From Podochytrium sp. JEL0797 (lineage: Eukaryota > Chytridiomycota > Chytridiomycetes > Chytridiales > Chytriomycetaceae), in NCBI GenBank assembly GCA_027596195.1, contig JADGJG010000988.1:1-10171 (forward strand): DNA of 10,171 nt, read 5' to 3'. The notes under the pieces were generated by a model. It ran no database searches. It saw only the letters and a list, made by a program, of their open reading frames with translations, and was not told the origin of the DNA. A program made the translations under genes and the position numbers. Positions 8,057 through 10,171 of the stretch are shown here, in pieces; the stretch's first letter is position 1; every line of letters begins with the position of its first letter.

Positions 8057-8122
8057 AAAAATAATTCATCACCTTTTTTGCAAAATTGTGACGCATTTGG
8101 AAATGAACGGTTTTGCATTGCG
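8057..8122 (+). repeat. Dispersed 65-bp repeat, copy B
   Basis: This is the second copy of the segment at 5467-5531, in the same orientation, with about six differences and one indel. Here TGCAAAA and TTTTGCA form 7-bp inverted arms about 25 nt apart. It lies immediately upstream (minus-strand sense) of the decayed recombinase region and about 300 bp upstream of the GT6 start codon. Confidence 0.8.
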
Positions 8123-8422
8123 CTCGCTTTTTACATAAATCTAGGTACCAGAGAATGAGACGGATTTTTTTTTCTTTCTTGAATAGCCCCGTTCATTCTT
8201 CAGAGTATTTATCGTTATTCCCCTTCCCTGACCCGGTTGCTTGGTTTCTTGATTCCCTTCCTAACTGTGACGCAATAGGCTCCTAGTCACAAACCCCCAA
8301 CCTTACAGCGTTACGCTCCCAACCAAGCGCCTGACACGGAATCGGCATCTTCTTGATCTCCCCACTCACGCACTCGCTGAACAAACACATTGGCCAACCG
8401 CTTTTCGAACGAAGTCACCCAA
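8123..8422 (+). promoter_or_regulatory. Upstream region of the GT6 gene
   Basis: No gene is visible in this 300-bp stretch. It has a T-rich block (about 8165-8180), a pyrimidine-rich block (about 8210-8260), and TGTGACGCA at 8266-8274, the same 9-mer found inside both dispersed repeat copies. The start codon at 8423 has context CCAAATG. Confidence 0.3.
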
Positions 8423-9560
8423 ATGCCTCTCGACGTCAGAAACCTAATCAGAGTTGCCGCCTCCAGCTCTTCAATCTACATTTTGGCCATGATGGTGCTT
8501 CTCTGCTTGAATCTACTTGTGTATTCGCCAGCCTGGTCCAGCACCTCAACCCGATCGAATCCGGGCGTCCTTCGGGTAGTTTGGATTACGGCAGGGTTAG
8601 GAACGGCATATTTGGACACTGCTCTTCAGTTAGCCGACTCGATCAACGACAACTTTTGCGTTTCTCACGCGCATCAGTTTATCAAAGTTGATTTTGTCAT
8701 TTTCACCAATCACGTCGAAGAGGCCATGCAAAGGGCCAAAAAGTTCGAAAGAGTGAACGTGCTACCGTATTACGCGGAGAAGCTTGGGTAAGTCTTCGTT
8801 TTTTTTCCTTATTTCGTCCTCACATCTCGTGAAGCTGGCCTCGTGACTCTGACATGCGCTTCAAAATGATAATGAAATATGCCCAAGACTTCAAGGTTTT
8901 GTTCAAATGCGCATTCTTTGTTTGGATTCGAATTCAGCGTGCTGAAAACATGTTACCAAAATCAGTTGTCGGAAGCCAGTTTTGCGCTGTGGTCAGACGC
9001 GGATCAAAAAATGTTTTCAAACGTGTGCTTTGACGTTCTCGGAGACCGTGTTGCCCTCCTCCATCCACGCTATCATTTGGATGCAGCTGGATCTCTGTTT
9101 GAAGGAAACCCAGCCTCTGAAGGTGGCGTATAAACTACGCGCGCGTTTTTGTATGTTTTCTTCAAGCTAAAACTGTGTTTAGCACACGTGCCGCACTCTT
9201 GGGGAAACATTCTTCCCTATTTCTCTGCCCACGTCTTTGGAGGAACAGGCCTTGAGCTGCTCACCATGTCCCAAGAAATGTCGGCGGGTATCGCGAAAGG
9301 TAAATGCTACTTCCCGTACTTATTTTTGTGCGTAGAACTGAATCTATTTTTTTGCAGACATTGAAAACGGAATTCAGGCGAAAGTGGATGACGAGTCGCA
9401 CCTGAATCGCTATTTGTACAAGCACCCGCCGTCTGTTATTTTGAACAGAAACTTCGTATTTCCCGAGGAGTATCTGCATATCGCTAATGATTTGCTGGAG
9501 AATCACGAGCCAAAGATTTTGGCAATTCAGAAGGTCGGCGATGCAAGAAGAATTGAGTAA
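8423..9560 (+). CDS. GT6-family glycosyltransferase (ABO / alpha-1,3-galactosyltransferase-like)
   Basis: Predicted Golgi type II enzyme of the retaining GT6 family, whose known members add alpha-linked Gal or GalNAc to acceptor glycans. Exons are 8423-8787, 8835-8895, 8966-9122, 9183-9299 and 9358-9560 (300 aa, about the catalytic-domain size plus an anchor). The membrane anchor is about residues 18-34. Family features in order: VVWITAGLGTAYLD (first strand), GWPRDSDMRFKM (122-133), the metal site DAD (153-155), SEAHVP (in the place of SAAYIP), AHVFGGTG, and DDESHLNRYLYKHPPSVIL with the key Glu at 246. From MRFK to DAD is 27 residues, as I recall for vertebrate members, which selects the acceptor at 8965. 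Introns 2 and 3 have weak donors (GTTTTG, GTGGCG) and intron 1 ends in GAAG, but frame and motif continuity support all four introns. The active site looks intact. Its occurrence here, in a spliced gene, is unexpected. Donor sugar is not inferable. Confidence 0.9.
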
Positions 9561-9751
9561 ATATACAGAATGTGTCATTTTTCCAACCTCTTTCATAACC
9601 TTTGTATGGGTCTTAACCCCCAATATCCTTTTTAGCTTGCTATAAAGCTAATAGTCCTTTTTCTCCGTGCGGATCCAGATCAGACCTATCAAATTCGGAA
9701 TATATTCATTTGACTACGAAAATTTGAAACCTAAGTATTGTAACTCACATT
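9561..9751. other. Intergenic region between convergent 3' ends
   Basis: This AT-rich spacer separates the GT6 stop codon from the stop of the minus-strand gene. I find no canonical AATAAA on the plus strand and no coding content. GCTATAAAGC near 9640 is the nearest palindromic feature. Confidence 0.35.
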
Positions 9752-10153
9752 TCAAGAAAACCAATAATTTTGATTTATTGTTTGATGGAATAAGATGATA
9801 AATTCGCGACATATTCTTCCTTCAAGCATTTCGGCAGCCATACCAATATACACCATTTCTTCCGTGGCTGAGACGAACATGTTGTCTTCGATTTCAAAGA
9901 GCATATTATTCCATGCTGCCTCATCGAAATCAGATGGTGGTTCTTCGTTTCCGACTGGATGGCCTCGAAGGTCTAAACCAAAACCACAATCAATAGGCCC
10001 CAACCCCGGATCAATATCTGATGGAAACTCAGTGATTCCAATTCGACGTCCTTTGTAATCATAGCGGTAACGTTCATCCGACTGCTCAAAACTTTTCTCC
10101 TCACACTCCACACCACACTGCAGACTGAATGAAAAAATAAGAAGAATTCCCAT
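9752..10153 (-). CDS. Hypothetical acidic protein, possibly partial at its 5' end
   Basis: An ORF of 133 codons runs from ATG 10153 to a stop at 9754-9752. If that ATG is real, the product starts with a short hydrophobic stretch (MGILLIFSFS) followed by Cys-Gly-Val-Glu-Cys, so a weak signal peptide is possible. Alternatively, the pyrimidine-rich TTATTTTTTCATTCAG is an intron end, and the coding part starts after it with the true 5' end outside the window. The body contains YDYKGRRIGITEFPSDIDPG and many Asp/Glu residues, with no motif I can name. Composition and an uninterrupted frame favour a real gene, but no family is assigned. Confidence 0.45.
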   Translation of the reverse strand: MGILLIFSFSLQCGVECEEKSFEQSDERYRYDYKGRRIGITEFPSDIDPGLGPIDCGFGLDLRGHPVGNEEPPSDFDEAAWNNMLFEIEDNMFVSATEEMVYIGMAAEMLEGRICREFIILFHQTINQNYWFS

Positions 10154-10171
10154 GAAACAAGTAGATATTTA

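Noticed and set aside
8938..8965. Alternative GT6 splice using the acceptor at 8937
   Set aside because: With the donor at 8896 it breaks the frame. With a donor at 8901 the intron would be 37 nt and would add about ten residues to the MRF-to-DAD segment, which otherwise has the family's length.

Overview
This window reads as nuclear DNA of a eukaryote with small introns (47-93 nt). Most donors are GTGAGT, GTAAGT or close to it, and nearly all acceptors are CAG or TAG. Several protein families (a GT31 enzyme with a cysteine-rich tail, a GT34 enzyme, and a secreted DOMON-cytochrome b561) suggest a fungus, perhaps an early-diverging one such as a chytrid. That taxonomic reading is inference. 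No bacterial operon structure, rRNA, tRNA or CRISPR array is visible.

Layout. Positions 1-1300 hold a poly-T/poly-C tract, a weak hypothetical gene and a roughly 158-bp tandem duplication carrying a conserved palindrome. Positions 1595-3545 (+) encode a four-exon DOMON/cytochrome b561 protein with all four heme histidines and a long Gly/Ser/Arg-rich tail. It ends tail-to-tail, 74 bp away, with a two-exon minus-strand gene (5412-3620) that fuses a GT8-like domain to a GT34-like domain. Divergent from that gene is a five-exon GT31 gene (5764-7178, +). Next comes a frameshifted minus-strand relic (about 7463-7862) that resembles the C-terminal half of a tyrosine recombinase of DIRS or Crypton type. 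A five-exon gene (8423-9560, +) follows and encodes a GT6-family enzyme, the ABO/alpha-galactosyltransferase family. The window ends with a minus-strand ORF of unknown function (10153-9752).

The main interest is three adjacent genes for predicted type II membrane glycosyltransferases carrying four domains from four families (GT8, GT34, GT31, GT6). They could act together on a surface or secreted glycan in the Golgi. The GT6 gene is unexpected outside vertebrates and a few bacteria. The GT8-GT34 fusion is unusual, and both of its DXD metal sites look degenerate. A roughly 65-bp repeat lies upstream of both the GT8-GT34 gene and the GT6 gene, and its second copy abuts the recombinase relic. Mobile-element activity may therefore have shaped the locus.

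All exon models were built by eye from splice signals, reading-frame continuity and family motifs. No database search was run.
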